From NCBI GenBank assembly GCA_947247005.1, contig OX365946.1, positions 4,534,453 to 4,598,452 on the forward strand: a DNA stretch of 64,000 nt, read 5' to 3'. A program made the position numbers and the translations under genes. Below, in pieces: positions 43,711 to 54,904 of this stretch. Under the pieces are notes generated by a model. The model made no database searches. It saw only the letters and a program-made list of their open reading frames with translations, and had not been told where the DNA came from. The stretch is from Spisula solida. Taxonomy: Eukaryota > Mollusca > Bivalvia > Venerida > Mactridae. Each line of letters opens with the position of its first letter. The stretch's first letter is position 1.

Positions 43711-45265
43711 GGTTTTAGACATATACTTAAAAAATTATACGCAACAGGAAAGGGAATTTCTGGTTACAGGTTTCAAAGAAGGATTTAGGATTGTGCATAA
43801 TGGCATTTTGCCATCTCATAACATTGAACGAAATCATCCTTCTGCGTTAGAAAACAAAAACGTAGTTGATGCAAAAATAAGAAAAGAATTAAGTCAAGGG
43901 AGAATATTTGGTCCGTTCTCTGTTAAGCCGAAACATATAATATGCTCACCACTGGCTTTGGTACCTAAAAAGGAAGAAGGGTCTTTCCGTTTAATCCATG
44001 ATTTGTCTTACCCTAAGGGGGATTCTATTAATGATATGATTGATCGTGGTAGCACTGCAGTGGAGTACGATAACATTGATACGGTCGTAGCTCTAGTTAA
44101 GAAATGTGGAAGGAATAGCCTGATGGCAAAAACTGACATTGAAAATGCTTTTAGACTTATACCAATTCATCCAAATGACAGACATTTGCTTGGGTTTACA
44201 TGGCAATTTCATGATGCAACTCAGTATTTTATGGACGGTTGCTTGGCTATGGGCTTGAGTATGTCATGTCAATTATTTACACGCTTTAGTAATGCATTGC
44301 AATGGATTATGGAGTTCCACTTTGGTGCTCCCATGAGTCATATTATTGATGATTTTTTCTTTGTGGGTCGTGAGCATACAACTGATTGTCAAGTTAATTT
44401 AGATAGATTTTTACAAGTGTGTAAAGATATCAATATCCCTATAAAGCATGAGAAAACTACTTTGCCATCTACCACTATCATTATTTATGGCATTGAAGTT
44501 GATTCTAGAATTATGCAAACTCGTCTACCCCAGGATAAAGTTGTTAAAATTATAAAAAACTTAGAGGTGTTAAAGCACAAGAGAAAGGTTGAATTAAGGG
44601 ATTTACAATCATTAATAGGGTTATTGAATTTTGCGACTGCCTGCATTGTGCCTGGTCGAGCATTTCTAAGGCGTTTGTATGACCTCACTTTAGGTATATC
44701 TAACCCTAAGCATTACATCAGGTTGAACATGGAGGGTCGGGCAGACCTCGACATGTGGTATCAATTTATGAAAAGTTTTAATGGGCGTTGTATGTTTCTC
44801 AATGACGAGTGGTTGTCCTCAGAGTCTTTACATTTATATACTGATGCTGCATCCACAGTTGGCTTTGCAGCAGTTTTGGGGTCTGAGTGGTTTGCAGAAA
44901 AATGGTCTGATGAGCAACGAGCTTGCCATATTAACATATTGGAATTGTATCCTATTGTGCTAGCTGTTGATGTTTGGGGCCATAAATTAGCTAACCACAA
45001 AATTGTGTTTCATTCAGACAATGAGGCGACTGTAGCGGTCATTAATAAGCAAAGTTCAAAAGACAAATTGATGATGAAACTTGTCAGACAATTGGTTCTC
45101 AAGAGTATGCAGTATAATTTTTTGTTCCGTGCTCAATTTGTGAGAGGATTTCATAATAATCTGGCTGACAGTCTGTCTCGTTTTGAATTTCAGAAGGCTT
45201 TTCGGATAGCGCCAACATTGAACAGGCAACCAATTCCACTCATAGGACATGTGTTAGACCTTTAA
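43508..45265 (+). CDS. Ngaro reverse transcriptase-RNase H polyprotein
   Basis: The open frame has 585 residues from its first ATG. The true start may be a later ATG or a frameshift from the Gag-like frame. The RT blocks are CSPLALVPKKEEGSFRLIHD, AKTDIENAFRLIPIHPNDRH, CLAMGLSMSCQLF and the catalytic HIIDDFFFVG near 44340 (IIDD instead of YADD, as in DIRS-order RTs). The RNase H part has LYTDAAS, ILELYPIVLA, FHSDNEATVAVIN and NNLADSLSRF, supplying the D-E-D-D set. No methyltransferase follows, which agrees with Ngaro rather than DIRS1. It is intact end to end and stops at 45263-45265, three bases before the recombinase frame as listed. Confidence 0.88.
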   Translation: MITIKPWVVTENSVNLHTFVLDVRRTIQNLNAGGKITGQMPPPHPLLPIPNLTMIEPSPFVPTPVKSKVLDIYLKNYTQQEREFLVTGFKEGFRIVHNGILPSHNIERNHPSALENKNVVDAKIRKELSQGRIFGPFSVKPKHIICSPLALVPKKEEGSFRLIHDLSYPKGDSINDMIDRGSTAVEYDNIDTVVALVKKCGRNSLMAKTDIENAFRLIPIHPNDRHLLGFTWQFHDATQYFMDGCLAMGLSMSCQLFTRFSNALQWIMEFHFGAPMSHIIDDFFFVGREHTTDCQVNLDRFLQVCKDINIPIKHEKTTLPSTTIIIYGIEVDSRIMQTRLPQDKVVKIIKNLEVLKHKRKVELRDLQSLIGLLNFATACIVPGRAFLRRLYDLTLGISNPKHYIRLNMEGRADLDMWYQFMKSFNGRCMFLNDEWLSSESLHLYTDAASTVGFAAVLGSEWFAEKWSDEQRACHINILELYPIVLAVDVWGHKLANHKIVFHSDNEATVAVINKQSSKDKLMMKLVRQLVLKSMQYNFLFRAQFVRGFHNNLADSLSRFEFQKAFRIAPTLNRQPIPLIGHVLDL

Positions 45266-45267
45266 CG

Positions 45268-46176
45268 GTGGACGCTCAACGCATTATTGCTCATGCTATA
45301 AGCCCTCGTACTCGGGCAGTTTACAAACACTATTGGAACCAATATGTAAAATTTTGTGCTGATAAGAATATCAAGTTGTGTGTACCTGTCACTGATGTAC
45401 AATTAGTAAATTATTTAGCCTTTCTGTTCAATAGTGGCTACAGAGTGAGTACGATTGCATCTCATTCTTCCGCATTGGCTTACATCAATAAGTTATTTGG
45501 TTTTGGCGATTTCAGTAATGCTTTTGTAGTACGCCAATTTTTTAAAGGTGCTAATAATCTGTCCACAGAAAATAAACAGCCTGACACAAGGTTACCTATA
45601 ACAATTGATTTATTGGCAAAAATCATCAATGCTTTGCCTGTTACTATACAGAATAGAATGGAACGTATAATGTTCTCTACCATGTGTATTATTGCATTTA
45701 ACGGCTTTTTAAGAATAGGGGAGATTTGTGCAAAATCTCAAAATACCAATTCTTGGATATTACAAAGAAATGATGTGCGAATGGTTGCACATGAGGGGGT
45801 GGAAATAATCCTTCGGCGATATAAGCATAGTGCTTCAATGGCCACCTTGTTCATGCCAGTCAATGGAAAGCATCCCCACATTTGTCCGTTAAAGGCAGTA
45901 CAAGTATTTGAAAGCTACTTTCAACACAAGGCAGGACCTTTTTTCCAATTCCATAATGGGAACACTGCTACTTATTCATTTTTCAATATGCATCTGCGAA
46001 ACGTTGTGGCTTTTCTGGGTTTTTCGACCAATCAATACAAATCACATTCTTTTAGAATAGGAGCAGCCACACATGCAGCAATGCAAGGTTTTCATGATGA
46101 CGCAATTCAAAAAATGGGTCGTTGGAAATCAAATGCTGTAAAGAATTACATCCGATTGCCAAAACTGCATTTATGA
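45268..46176 (+). CDS. Ngaro tyrosine recombinase
   Basis: About 300 residues. It begins in the listing with a GTG, and no ATG precedes the conserved part. The frame is open from 45187, overlapping the RT frame by about 78 bases at -1, so translation by frameshift, reinitiation or splicing is likely. The N-terminal SAM-like domain has RTRAVYKHYWNQYVKFC. The catalytic set comprises Arg in FNGFLRIGEI, His-x-x-Arg in KSHSFRIGAATHAAMQGF and the nucleophile Tyr in GRWKSNAVKNYIRL. It would integrate the circular cDNA at a short shared core. All catalytic residues are present. Confidence 0.88.
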   Translation: MDAQRIIAHAISPRTRAVYKHYWNQYVKFCADKNIKLCVPVTDVQLVNYLAFLFNSGYRVSTIASHSSALAYINKLFGFGDFSNAFVVRQFFKGANNLSTENKQPDTRLPITIDLLAKIINALPVTIQNRMERIMFSTMCIIAFNGFLRIGEICAKSQNTNSWILQRNDVRMVAHEGVEIILRRYKHSASMATLFMPVNGKHPHICPLKAVQVFESYFQHKAGPFFQFHNGNTATYSFFNMHLRNVVAFLGFSTNQYKSHSFRIGAATHAAMQGFHDDAIQKMGRWKSNAVKNYIRLPKLHL

Positions 46177-47184
46177 GTGTACATATTTATAATGTTCGTA
46201 ATCGTAGGCTTACATGATGGAGTGGAAAGTGTGTCTTGTTGAATTAGTGTGTGTTATACGGAGGTACATGGTCGTTGTCTGCAAGTCCAGCATAAGGCTG
46301 CTTGTTAAGAGTGCTTTGTGCCATGCGCATCCGTATATCACAACCGCTGTATTGTTGAGTTGTTATCTGTTCGTTGAAATAATATCCAAAGTTAATTGAT
46401 TGTGATATGCAAGTCCAGCATAAGGCTGCTTGTGAGATTTCAGGTTGCCAAACACATTGTGATGTAGATCATTGTGTTAACAAATCATTAAGTGTTTTAC
46501 TATTGCTGTAAAGTATATATATATGTGTTATAAATGTTTATGTCAGATATGCTGATGTGTATGGCCGGTGTCATCATGTCCAGCAAAAGGCTGCATGTTA
46601 AACATGCATCTGCCATGCATATCTGTATGTCGCTCAGTATGTATACATCTTAAATAGTTTTGTTGTGTCATACCAACCATCTAGTGGTCAAAATTTGGTG
46701 TGTTTGATTGTAGGTTTAATTGTGTCATTCATGACTTATTATTGTTGTATATAATGTACATTATAGTTAAATGAGGGGAATGCATTACACATTAAAGTAG
46801 GTGCATACGCATGTTTACATGTAGCCATGCAGAATAACTAGCTAGTCAGTCAGATTCACGATTCATAATTCAAGTTATCAAAATTACCACGTATTAAACT
46901 TTCACAAATAGTAAGCAGCATACATAATGCTAAGCATTACATGAAAACAATGCATTCATCTTGTTGGGTGAAAATAGTAGATATTGTTCAAATAATGTCT
47001 TAGGCGTACATAATTCCATTTTATTGTTTACATTGGTGTTAAATTCGGATTGTAATTTTATATTATTTAATATGCTTATAATTTTATGTTATTTGATATG
47101 CTTAACAGCTTTTAAGGACATTTAACTATTCCATGGTCAGTCACTAAATTATAGAGTAGGAGGGGGGGTAGCATGGTATGCTAT

Positions 47185-47397
47185 GGCGGTTCTTGTCCCC
47201 CATCTATGTTCATGGTAAATGATATTTTGAAAAAGTTATAATTGTCATGTTTAGATTATGCAATTAAGCATAATAGTCATTTGAAATAAAATGACATATT
47301 CACATACTTATGTGTCTGTTTTCTTTATGAACATATGAACTATCTATATTGTGTTTGACCATGGAAAATTGATAGAATATGAAAGTGAAGATTCAAA
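47185..47397 (+). repeat. Ngaro B1 repeat (213 bp)
   Basis: It starts GGCGGTTCTTGTCCCCCATC and ends GTGAAGATTCAAA, and is identical by eye to 47746-47958. It contains TGAAATAAAATGAC, a possible polyadenylation signal. It joins A2 at the TCAAA overlap. Confidence 0.9.
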
Positions 47398-47587
47398 TAA
47401 TTATTTATAGAAAATAAATACTTTTGAGTCGTACACTGTAAAACAATATACGCGTTAACTGACCCCTGACAGGAAATACGTTTTATACCGATCCCTCGTA
47501 ATAATAGGTGATGCGTGCTAATTATGAATTGAGGTCAGGGGTCAGTCGCCATTGTTTTACAAGAACGACAAGACGCTTTTTGTTTAT
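47393..47587 (+). repeat. Ngaro A2 repeat (195 bp)
   Basis: A second copy of A1 placed directly after B1, sharing TCAAA with it. The B1-A2 join reproduces the junction expected in the circular integration intermediate. An open frame of 71 residues at 47508-47723 is a shadow. Confidence 0.9.
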
Positions 47588-47745
47588 CCACCTCCATCCC
47601 CACCTCCACGTTTATGTTGCCATGTCCATCCCTACCTCAACATATTGTGTCCACCTCCCTCCCCACCTCCGCATAATATTGTTTGTATATATTTATATAT
47701 TGTTTATTTGCTTTGATGTTTAAACTTGATTATATTGTTGAGATG

Positions 47746-47958
47746 GGCGGTTCTTGTCCCCCATCTATGTTCATGGTAAATGATATTTTGAAAAAGTTAT
47801 AATTGTCATGTTTAGATTATGCAATTAAGCATAATAGTCATTTGAAATAAAATGACATATTCACATACTTATGTGTCTGTTTTCTTTATGAACATATGAA
47901 CTATCTATATTGTGTTTGACCATGGAAAATTGATAGAATATGAAAGTGAAGATTCAAA
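47746..47958 (+). repeat. Ngaro B2 terminal repeat (213 bp)
   Basis: The right end of the element. After its TCAAA the LINE reverse transcriptase frame resumes with TTGTTTGAGCAATC. Between A2 and B2 lies a C-rich segment with CCACCTCC/CCCCACCTCC words. Confidence 0.9.
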
Positions 47959-49225
47959 ATTGTTTGAGCAATCTATCAACATACAGCTTAACTCACATTT
48001 TGAAAATATTTTTCACAAGTTTCTATCCGCCTTCAGAAGAAGTTATGGTTGCCAGACCACTTTGTTGCGTCTTATTGAAGACTGGAAGAGTGCCTTAGAC
48101 AGACAAGAGTATGTTGCTGCTATATTGATGGACCTATCTAAGGCATTCGACTGTCTCCCACACAATTTAATCTTTCTTAAACTTAAAGCATACGGCCTTT
48201 CTGAGGCATCGGCAAATCTAATGCTAGATTATTTGTCAAACAGAAAGCAGCAAGTCAAACTAGGCAATACATACAGTGAATGGAGTAACATTACTAAAGG
48301 AGTCCCACAGGGTTCAATTCTAGGTCCCCTTATATTTAATATTTTCCTGAATGATATTTTTTATTTCATAGAAAAGGCGTCAAACTATAACTATGCTGAT
48401 GACAATACGTTATCGTTTCACCACAAAAATCTTACAACATTAAAAAGTACAATACAAGATGAAAGCAGTGTAATGATTAAATGGTTCGCAGATAATCTTA
48501 TGCAAGCAAACCCAGATAAATTTCAAGCAATTTGTATTGGAAAAGAAACAAGGAACAAGGTAAAAAGCTTTCAAATCTCAGACATTGAGATCCCCTGTGA
48601 AACTCATGTTAAATTACTTGGCATTGAAATAGATTCACTATTGAATTTTGACATCCATGTATCTAATATATGTAGAAAGTCAGCTAGACAAATAAACGTG
48701 TTGACTCGATTATGTCCGCTCGTTAATATAGAAACAAGGATCACTATTTACAAATGTTTTATCAGATCGAATTTCAACTATTGTCCAATTGTTTGGCATT
48801 TTTGTAGTAAGAAAAATACTGAAAAACTTGAAAGATTACAATTTAGGGCTCTGAAAGTTGTTTACAATGACTACTCTTCTTCATATGAAGATTTGTTAAA
48901 GCGAATCAACTTGCCAACACTTCACATTTCTCGAATAAAACAACTCGCAATAGAAGTTTTCAAATGCCTTAACAACATCTCTCCTGATTATATGCAGGAA
49001 CTTGTAAGTGTTCGCTCCTCAAATTACCAATTTAGACATAGCAATACTCTGGACTTACCTAAAGTACGTACTACAACATATGGAAAAAAGAGCTTCCGCT
49101 TTGAAGCAGCTAAAGTTTGGAACAACCTCCCTAATCATATCAGATGCGCATCTAAGTTTACTGAATTTAAACAGCTTATAAAAATTTGGAGTAATGAGCA
49201 CTGTACCTGTTCTATGTGTCAGTAA
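47959..49225 (+). CDS. LINE ORF2, right part: reverse transcriptase and C-terminus
   Basis: It continues the RT interrupted at 39754. The apparent ATG at 47912 lies in the Ngaro B2 repeat and is not a real start. Motifs are SAFRRSYGCQTTLLRLIEDW, AILMDLSKAFDCLPHNLI, KGVPQGSILGPLIFNIFLND, the catalytic NYADDNTLSF near 48390, KLLGIEIDSLLNFD, RSNFNYCPIVWHFCSKKN and the C-terminal KSFRFEAAKVWNNLPNHIR. The stop TAA is at 49223-49225. No break was seen in this half. It is typical CR1-like, jockey-superfamily sequence, of a different subfamily from the LINE at 7551-10640. Confidence 0.88.
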
Positions 49226-51416
49226 TAAAATTGTCACTTTCTATGTGTATATACATTTATTATGGAACCCAATGTATGTTTGTTATTTGTTTTTTGTTTT
49301 TTTTTTCCTGTATTTGTTTTTCATGTATATTTTATGATCCCATGTTGATATTGAAATGCTGTACATGTATATTGTTTTGAAATAGACAACATAGTCAAAA
49401 TATGTACACATAACATTTTAAATGACATATAACAGTAATGTTAATTTGAAAACTCTAAGTATCATATAGATAATATCTTTACTTTATATCTACTAAACAT
49501 CATTCTTCTACTTCTACTATCTTAAGCTGTATGATTGTGACTATGTGTGTGTGTACATAATCTGCTTTGCACTTATTACAAATGCATTTGCTTAGACTGA
49601 CTTTTCCCTATTGCAGTTTGTATATAATCTACTATGCCTTGTGAATGTTTCTAACAAAATTATCAAATGAAATCAATGATAGCGTATGCGACATGTTAAT
49701 TAGTGCAGACAGACCCCATTTCATCCAATACATTCTCGGTACGATAGACTCACAACTGTGCGAAACTTTAGATGATATCAAAATGTACCCAAACTTTTTA
49801 ATTTGCTGCCCAAAATTCATTAAAGCTCTGTACTATTGAGGTTCACATACCAAGTATACATATATACCAATGAACATCGATCGAATACACTAACTACATG
49901 TGATTTCATTAAAGAAGGCGCTTTATTTTCCCTCACGTTGATAATGTACAATGTCTACTCAGATGCTTCATTTCTGTTTCGACTTTTCGTAGAAACTAAG
50001 CTCTAAGTAAACTAAGTATTGTACTAAAATTTTTCTATGCGGTAAGAATGCATCCATCCTGTCCTTACATATGTCTTAAGGAAGGTACTGGACTACTATG
50101 CATAGGTGTAGTCGTCTAATGTTATGATTGTGTCTGTATCAGCCCAAGAACATTTTTGGTGTATTTGAACACATGTTTTGAATTTCCTAATTGTATATAC
50201 ATGTAATCATGTCTGTGTGAGAGAGCATGTCTTGTTCGTGGAATGATTTAGTAGTGCCTGTATGTGTGTGCAAGAGTGGCTTAGTCTCACTTTTCTTTTC
50301 TCCTTTTTAGTTCAGTTTGTATATTATTCAATTTATTTGACTACTATGCCATGTGAATGTATTTTATAGTAGATTATTAGTCTGATCATGTTGTGGTATA
50401 TTAAGTAGGACTGAAAAGACACTCATTTTACAGGGTATCACTTAAATACTTTAATATAAATACTTCATATAATAATGAAGCCATAGACTTGAACAAGCAT
50501 AGCATGGTAACCAAATTTCAATCACCATTTCAATCACCCTGATTCAATTCACCTTATAAACTTCTCAATGGTTTTAAATATTACAGAACCAGCAACATCC
50601 TATTTGATGTAGTATATTTTTCTGTCCGTTGCTAAGCTTTAATAATTAATCCTAAATATAAATGCTTTTAAATACCAGTCATATAAGCTAATTATTGAAC
50701 ACTTTAGATAACAATTTTACTAAGCAGTTAAATATCTTTAATCCAAACAATAGCTTTGGTGTTATCTGGCATTTTATCTGAGTCTATCTTAGGATAAATT
50801 AATATGTAACAATCTTTTAATAATTATGAATGTATTTGCTTAGTCCCACTTTAATTATCTTAGACTGACATATGTACATGTTGTATATAATTGTTATACT
50901 TGTTTTATTTCTGCAAATTGTGTTAGTTCCTTCATGACCATGTACAAAGCATGGTTATTTCATGTGATATAAGACAACCTATTATAAATAGTGTCCTTCA
51001 AAAACTTAATTTATATTATCTTCAACTAATAATGAAATTTCAGAAATCATAATATTACTAAATTTACAGACTATACACAATTTTAGAGCCAGCAACTTTC
51101 TTGTCAACTCACTGTATTTTCTGTCCACTGATGATCCTGATAAACCAAACAGATTAATTTTGTCCGTACAGTTTAGCATTGTAATTTTTGTTTTTAGTTC
51201 GTCTTGCATATTTGTAGTTTCATTTGTTAATTAATTCTCTTGTAACATTGTTTGTATATATTATTATATGTCTCATATTAATGTTCTATGCATATACTTA
51301 AATATATGTTTTCTTTGTTATGTCGAATACAAGCTTGTAGCTTATGTTTATTATGTTAACTATAATCGACGTTAAATAAAGTTTATCTTATCTTATCTAT
51401 CTTATCTTATCTAATC
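49226..51416 (+). other. Long 3' region of the LINE with TTATC tail
   Basis: AT-rich sequence without a recognised domain. Related blocks around 49550-49650, 50260-50360 and 50830-50900 (GCTTAGNCTNACTTT, AGTTTGTATATNAT, ACTATGCCNTGTGAATG) suggest partial internal duplications. It ends AATAAAGTTTATC and repeated TTATC units at about 51385-51416. Part of it may be older, unrelated repeat DNA. Confidence 0.5.
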
Positions 51417-53040
51417 GATGTTTCAACATTCTCCAGATTTAATTTCTATTGATACACCATCAGGAGACTTCGGTATTCACTGTTAGGATATAATATACTC
51501 CCAAGTCTAATTCATAAGGTACTTAATGACATATTTCGTAGGGTGACAGGAAATTTAGTATTGGGGATACACACTGTCTTTGGCATGTTACCAGGAAAAG
51601 GAAGTGTCACAGTTTTGTCGATTTTTTAACCTTTTGTATCAATAAAATTTGCATTCATTGTTGTCCCCTTTTCATTCATTTTGAGTTCCTCTTTTCCAAA
51701 ATATGAAACACACGACCGTGTCATGAAAGCGGCCGCAAATACACCAAGCTTAGCAAACTCCAACTTATGTCTATAGTCATGACCCTTTTCTCAAAGGAAC
51801 GACACATTTTCCCGATCACTGTTCCGTAGTCGCATATGCAGCCTCTAAGACCTTTGTCTGCGCTCTTTTTTTTGCTTGGAATTGAGCTAATGAACATCGC
51901 ATTTTTCTGAAATTCTGCATCTATTATTTATCAAAATAATTCGATTGAAAGTTGCTACAGATACTTATAACATCGCTGCCAACGAATTTTGGGTTATTGG
52001 ATATTTTCTAGATATCACAGAGCCAATGGACATGGCGATTGCAGGTTTTGACCATTTTTGGAGATTTTTAATATTTGGTGCCATTTCGCCAAAACAAGCA
52101 GATGTACACATATTACCCTTTATAATTATGACAAATATTACTGATTGTCTTCACTGACATGGGTAATTCATAATATACCAATACTTGTTTGATGCTTCTA
52201 TATGGGCAATTTGTCTTAAAATACCAAAACACAATGCCCTCTACAAGATGGTTGATTTTGGTTAGAAAAATGATGCAAATATGAAACAAAATGAGTGCAT
52301 TTACTACTATACACATTTTCTTACATGACTCAACAGAAATAAATCGATTTTATTGTGACAGTATGGCAAAATCTGTTTAGTTTTGTTCAAATATAAGTTG
52401 AATCATTTAATTCAACTGATTCCATAAATTCAATAATAAAACAACCTTTGGTTAATATCCTCCATATAACATATCCTTGTTGATATTAATAATCTGACTC
52501 TCAGAAATCGGCTGGGTTCGAGTCCCTAAAATGGCTTGCAGAGGAGACGCATTGAAAAACTAGTTAAACATTTGTAAATGTATGTAAATACAGATGGAGA
52601 GTATTTTTGAAGAAAATAAATTTCTTTGTTTTTTATTCGCAGTACCATTTCATATTGAACATCCCTCATATAGTTAAACAGATGATAAGAGTCCGGTTGT
52701 AGTCGGTTGATCGGTACTCCACAATGCGCAAACAGGACTGGTACCAACTGTCTCCTGAATAAGCACCTAAATAGTCAGACAATTCGAACCCATACAGAAA
52801 ATGGCGGCAGCGCCTAGCCATTCGAATATGACAGACAAATGACAAACACAGACCGTACCATCCACATCACAAAGAGGGTTTTAAAGTAAGCCTATATACT
52901 GTCTCTCCCAATAAATGACATACTGCATGTTGTTTTTTCAATTTACCACATTACCATAGGTAATTACATTATAGCAATACTGATTAGAAATGGAGTACAG
53001 GGAGACACTTTTCAGTCATCAAACGGCACTAAAATTATAA
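51417..53040. other. Intergenic DNA, no supported gene
   Basis: No domain-bearing frame on either strand. Near 52500-52535 GGCTGGGTTCGAGTCCCTAA looks like a tRNA T-arm/box B, but no box A lies upstream, so at most it is a SINE fragment. Confidence 0.4.
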
Positions 53041-53165
53041 TAGAAATGCGGACAGGGAAAACAGCACTCGACTTAACCAGCCGAGCGCAGAAGACATGAA
53101 ACATCACATACACGGCACAATGCCCAAAACATAACCGAACGATAAAAAGAACTGCCCAAGTACAA
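53041..53165 (-). repeat. Dispersed repeat copy, minus strand
   Basis: ACTCGACTTAACCAGCCGAGC and CACGGCACAATGCCCAA are the reverse complement of the words in the copy at 27165-27265. Another minus-strand pair lies at 56155-56285. Confidence 0.5.
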
Positions 53166-53372
53166 GCTGTCAAGGGCTGCAGAACTAAATGGTAAAGAAT
53201 ACACCCATCGTAGCTAGCAACACCGATAATCAGTCTACGGTGGATGAACGGTAACTAGTGTCAGATTTGGTATGTTTCCAATTACCTATATTCTATAGAT
53301 AACTATTATCGATCCCTACCGGTTTAGGGGGCTATAGATTTATCATCCGTCCGTCTGTCGGGGAATACAAAT

Positions 53373-53514
53373 GGCCACTTGTTGGGTATGAGAGAACAAA
53401 AGAAACACCCAATAAAAGTCCATTCGTGAGTACATTCTGTTCATTCCGTAATGGATATTTTGTCTATTGTTGGATACTTTTTAACAAAAGAAATACCCAA
53501 TAAGTGGTTGACCG
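53373..53514. mobile_element. About 140-bp MITE-like element with 15-bp inverted ends
   Basis: CCACTTGTTGGGTAT near 53375 and ATACCCAATAAGTGG near 53500 are inverted with one mismatch. Subterminal copies of ACAAAAGAAACACCCAATAA and ACAAAAGAAATACCCAATAA lie in direct orientation. Non-coding. It lies within a GTCCGTCTGTC-rich repeat stretch. Confidence 0.5.
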
Positions 53515-54422
53515 TAAGGACGTCTGTTTGTCTGTCAATAAATCTGGATCCTGAAATAACTTAAACAGTTTCCATGCTAGGTTTATGAAACTTGGTAACT
53601 CGATAGGGGGCAATGATGGGATAATGCACGTGTGAAAATATTTTGATTCTTACACGAACTGTTGTTGCTATCATGTATGGAGACAAAATTAGTGAAAATA
53701 TATCCAAAATCCAGATCCTGCCATAACCAGCTAAAATTCAAATTAATTCTGAACTGTTTGAAATGAGACCATAATCAGACACTGAGACAGAGAGTTTTAT
53801 GTATCAAATTCAAACAAAAGCTCACGTAGCGAATATTAATGATGCTAATATTTGAGTGCTATCAATAGTGAGTGGTTAAATCATATCAGAGCAGATCTCA
53901 GACGCAATCCTCCAACAGATTAAGATTACTTACTTCAAATTGTGGAACAGTCTGAAAGTTCATATGCTTTAAGTCCACCTCAAGTTAATCTTTTAGGAGC
54001 TTCTTTTACCGAGATAGTGAAAAACGCAATTGGTGGTATCAATTGAATTGAAACAAACAGTTGATTATTTGGCTGCTCATCAAATGTCAATTAATAGCAT
54101 GGCTTGAAATGATCATATCTCAGCACCAAAACGAAATGTAAATAGTTGGAATATCTCTTTTAGAAACAGGCAATACCAAAATAGAATATCAGTCAAAGGT
54201 TATGTTATGCATCTTAAGACAACCATGAATTCAGAAATTGTTGGGCCAAGTCTAAAACATGTAACATGTAACATATTGGCTAGTTTAGACCTGCATGTCC
54301 AAATAACCGAAGACATTAGAGGTCCCAGACTGCCAGGGGTAGAGGGAACCATCTGGATAGGTAGGCCAAAAGTTTAAAATCAAATCAATAAACCCACTCA
54401 TTTTGATAAAATTAGGCAGAGT

Positions 54423-54866
54423 ATGCATCATTCAAAAGTGCAAACTGGCAAAAATACCAAGAAGCAATATGTTCGACCATCAAAGCAAGATAATAAAGAT
54501 TCACAGGTAAGCATGCCTAATATTGCTTCAGCGATCACGATGGAAAACAATTTCATAAAGATTGACATAAATAAGCAAACGTTTAGAGCACTTGTAGATT
54601 CTGGGTCAGATTTGTATTGTATTAATAAATCCCTGTTAAGGAAAGTAGAAATAACTTCATTTGGAATATCAATGTTGCGCAAGTTAGGGAATTAGCGGTA
54701 AAATGATTAATGTTAAATATACCATAGATCTCAATATTCAAATATGTTATTCTGTTTTCAGTCAAAAGTTCCATGTATTTGACAACATTCATAACTCTCT
54801 TATATTGAGGCAAGACTTTCTTACCGTTAATAAGTGTGTATTGAATTTTAGTACTTTGAAATTTTA
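54423..54866 (+). pseudogene. Decayed LTR-retrotransposon retropepsin (Gypsy-like)
   Basis: ITMENNFIKIDINKQTFRAL leads to VDSGSDLYCINKSLLRKV, with the aspartic protease D-S-G triad. After a frameshift near 54680 the neighbouring frames read VRELAVKMINVKYTIDLNI and later HNSLILRQDFLTVNKCVLNF, matching the flap and the ILGxDFL region of retropepsins. Frame breaks at about 54680 and 54705 show it is dead. No LTRs, RT or integrase were found nearby, so it is an isolated relic of about 0.45 kb. Confidence 0.6.
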
Positions 54867-54904
54867 AAGTTTCTTCGGCATTGGCACGACACATGTTCGA
54901 TATT

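Larger units (their letters stand above)
39755..47958 (+). mobile_element. Ngaro-type (DIRS-order) tyrosine-recombinase retrotransposon, apparently complete
   Basis: The layout is A1 (39755-39949), internal region, B1 (47185-47397), A2 (47393-47587), spacer, B2 (47746-47958). These are the split direct repeats that define Ngaro elements. A1 and A2 (195 bp), and B1 and B2 (213 bp), look identical by eye. TCAAA is present at the A1 start, the B1/A2 junction and the B2 end, and is the likely recombination core. There is no target duplication, as expected for tyrosine recombinase integration. Four intact frames lie inside: SGNH hydrolase, Gag-like, RT-RNase H and tyrosine recombinase. It is inserted in the RT of a CR1-like LINE in the same orientation. 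Identity of the repeats and intact frames point to a recent insertion. Confidence 0.92.
37440..51416 (+). mobile_element. CR1-like LINE, split by a Ngaro insertion
   Basis: The LINE occupies about 37440-39754 and 47959-51416, with the Ngaro element between. The left part has the end of a Pro-rich ORF1 and ORF2 up to the start of the RT. The right part continues the RT to its stop at 49225. It is followed by a long AT-rich 3' region ending in AATAAAGTTTATCTTATCTTA and TTATC repeats (to about 51416), a CR1/L2-type tandem tail. Both halves of ORF2 are open, so the LINE was intact or nearly so when it was interrupted. The 5' end is truncated or unrecognised, and the 3' limit assumes that the whole tail belongs to this copy. 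Confidence 0.75.

Noticed and set aside
47912..47958. ATG at 47912 as the start of an intact reverse transcriptase gene
   Set aside because: These codons belong to the Ngaro B2 repeat (identical at 47351-47397). The LINE frame truly begins again at 47959.
51945..52157. 70-residue frame near 52 kb
   Set aside because: No domain, no splice-consistent neighbours and no start context. Probably chance in AT-rich DNA.
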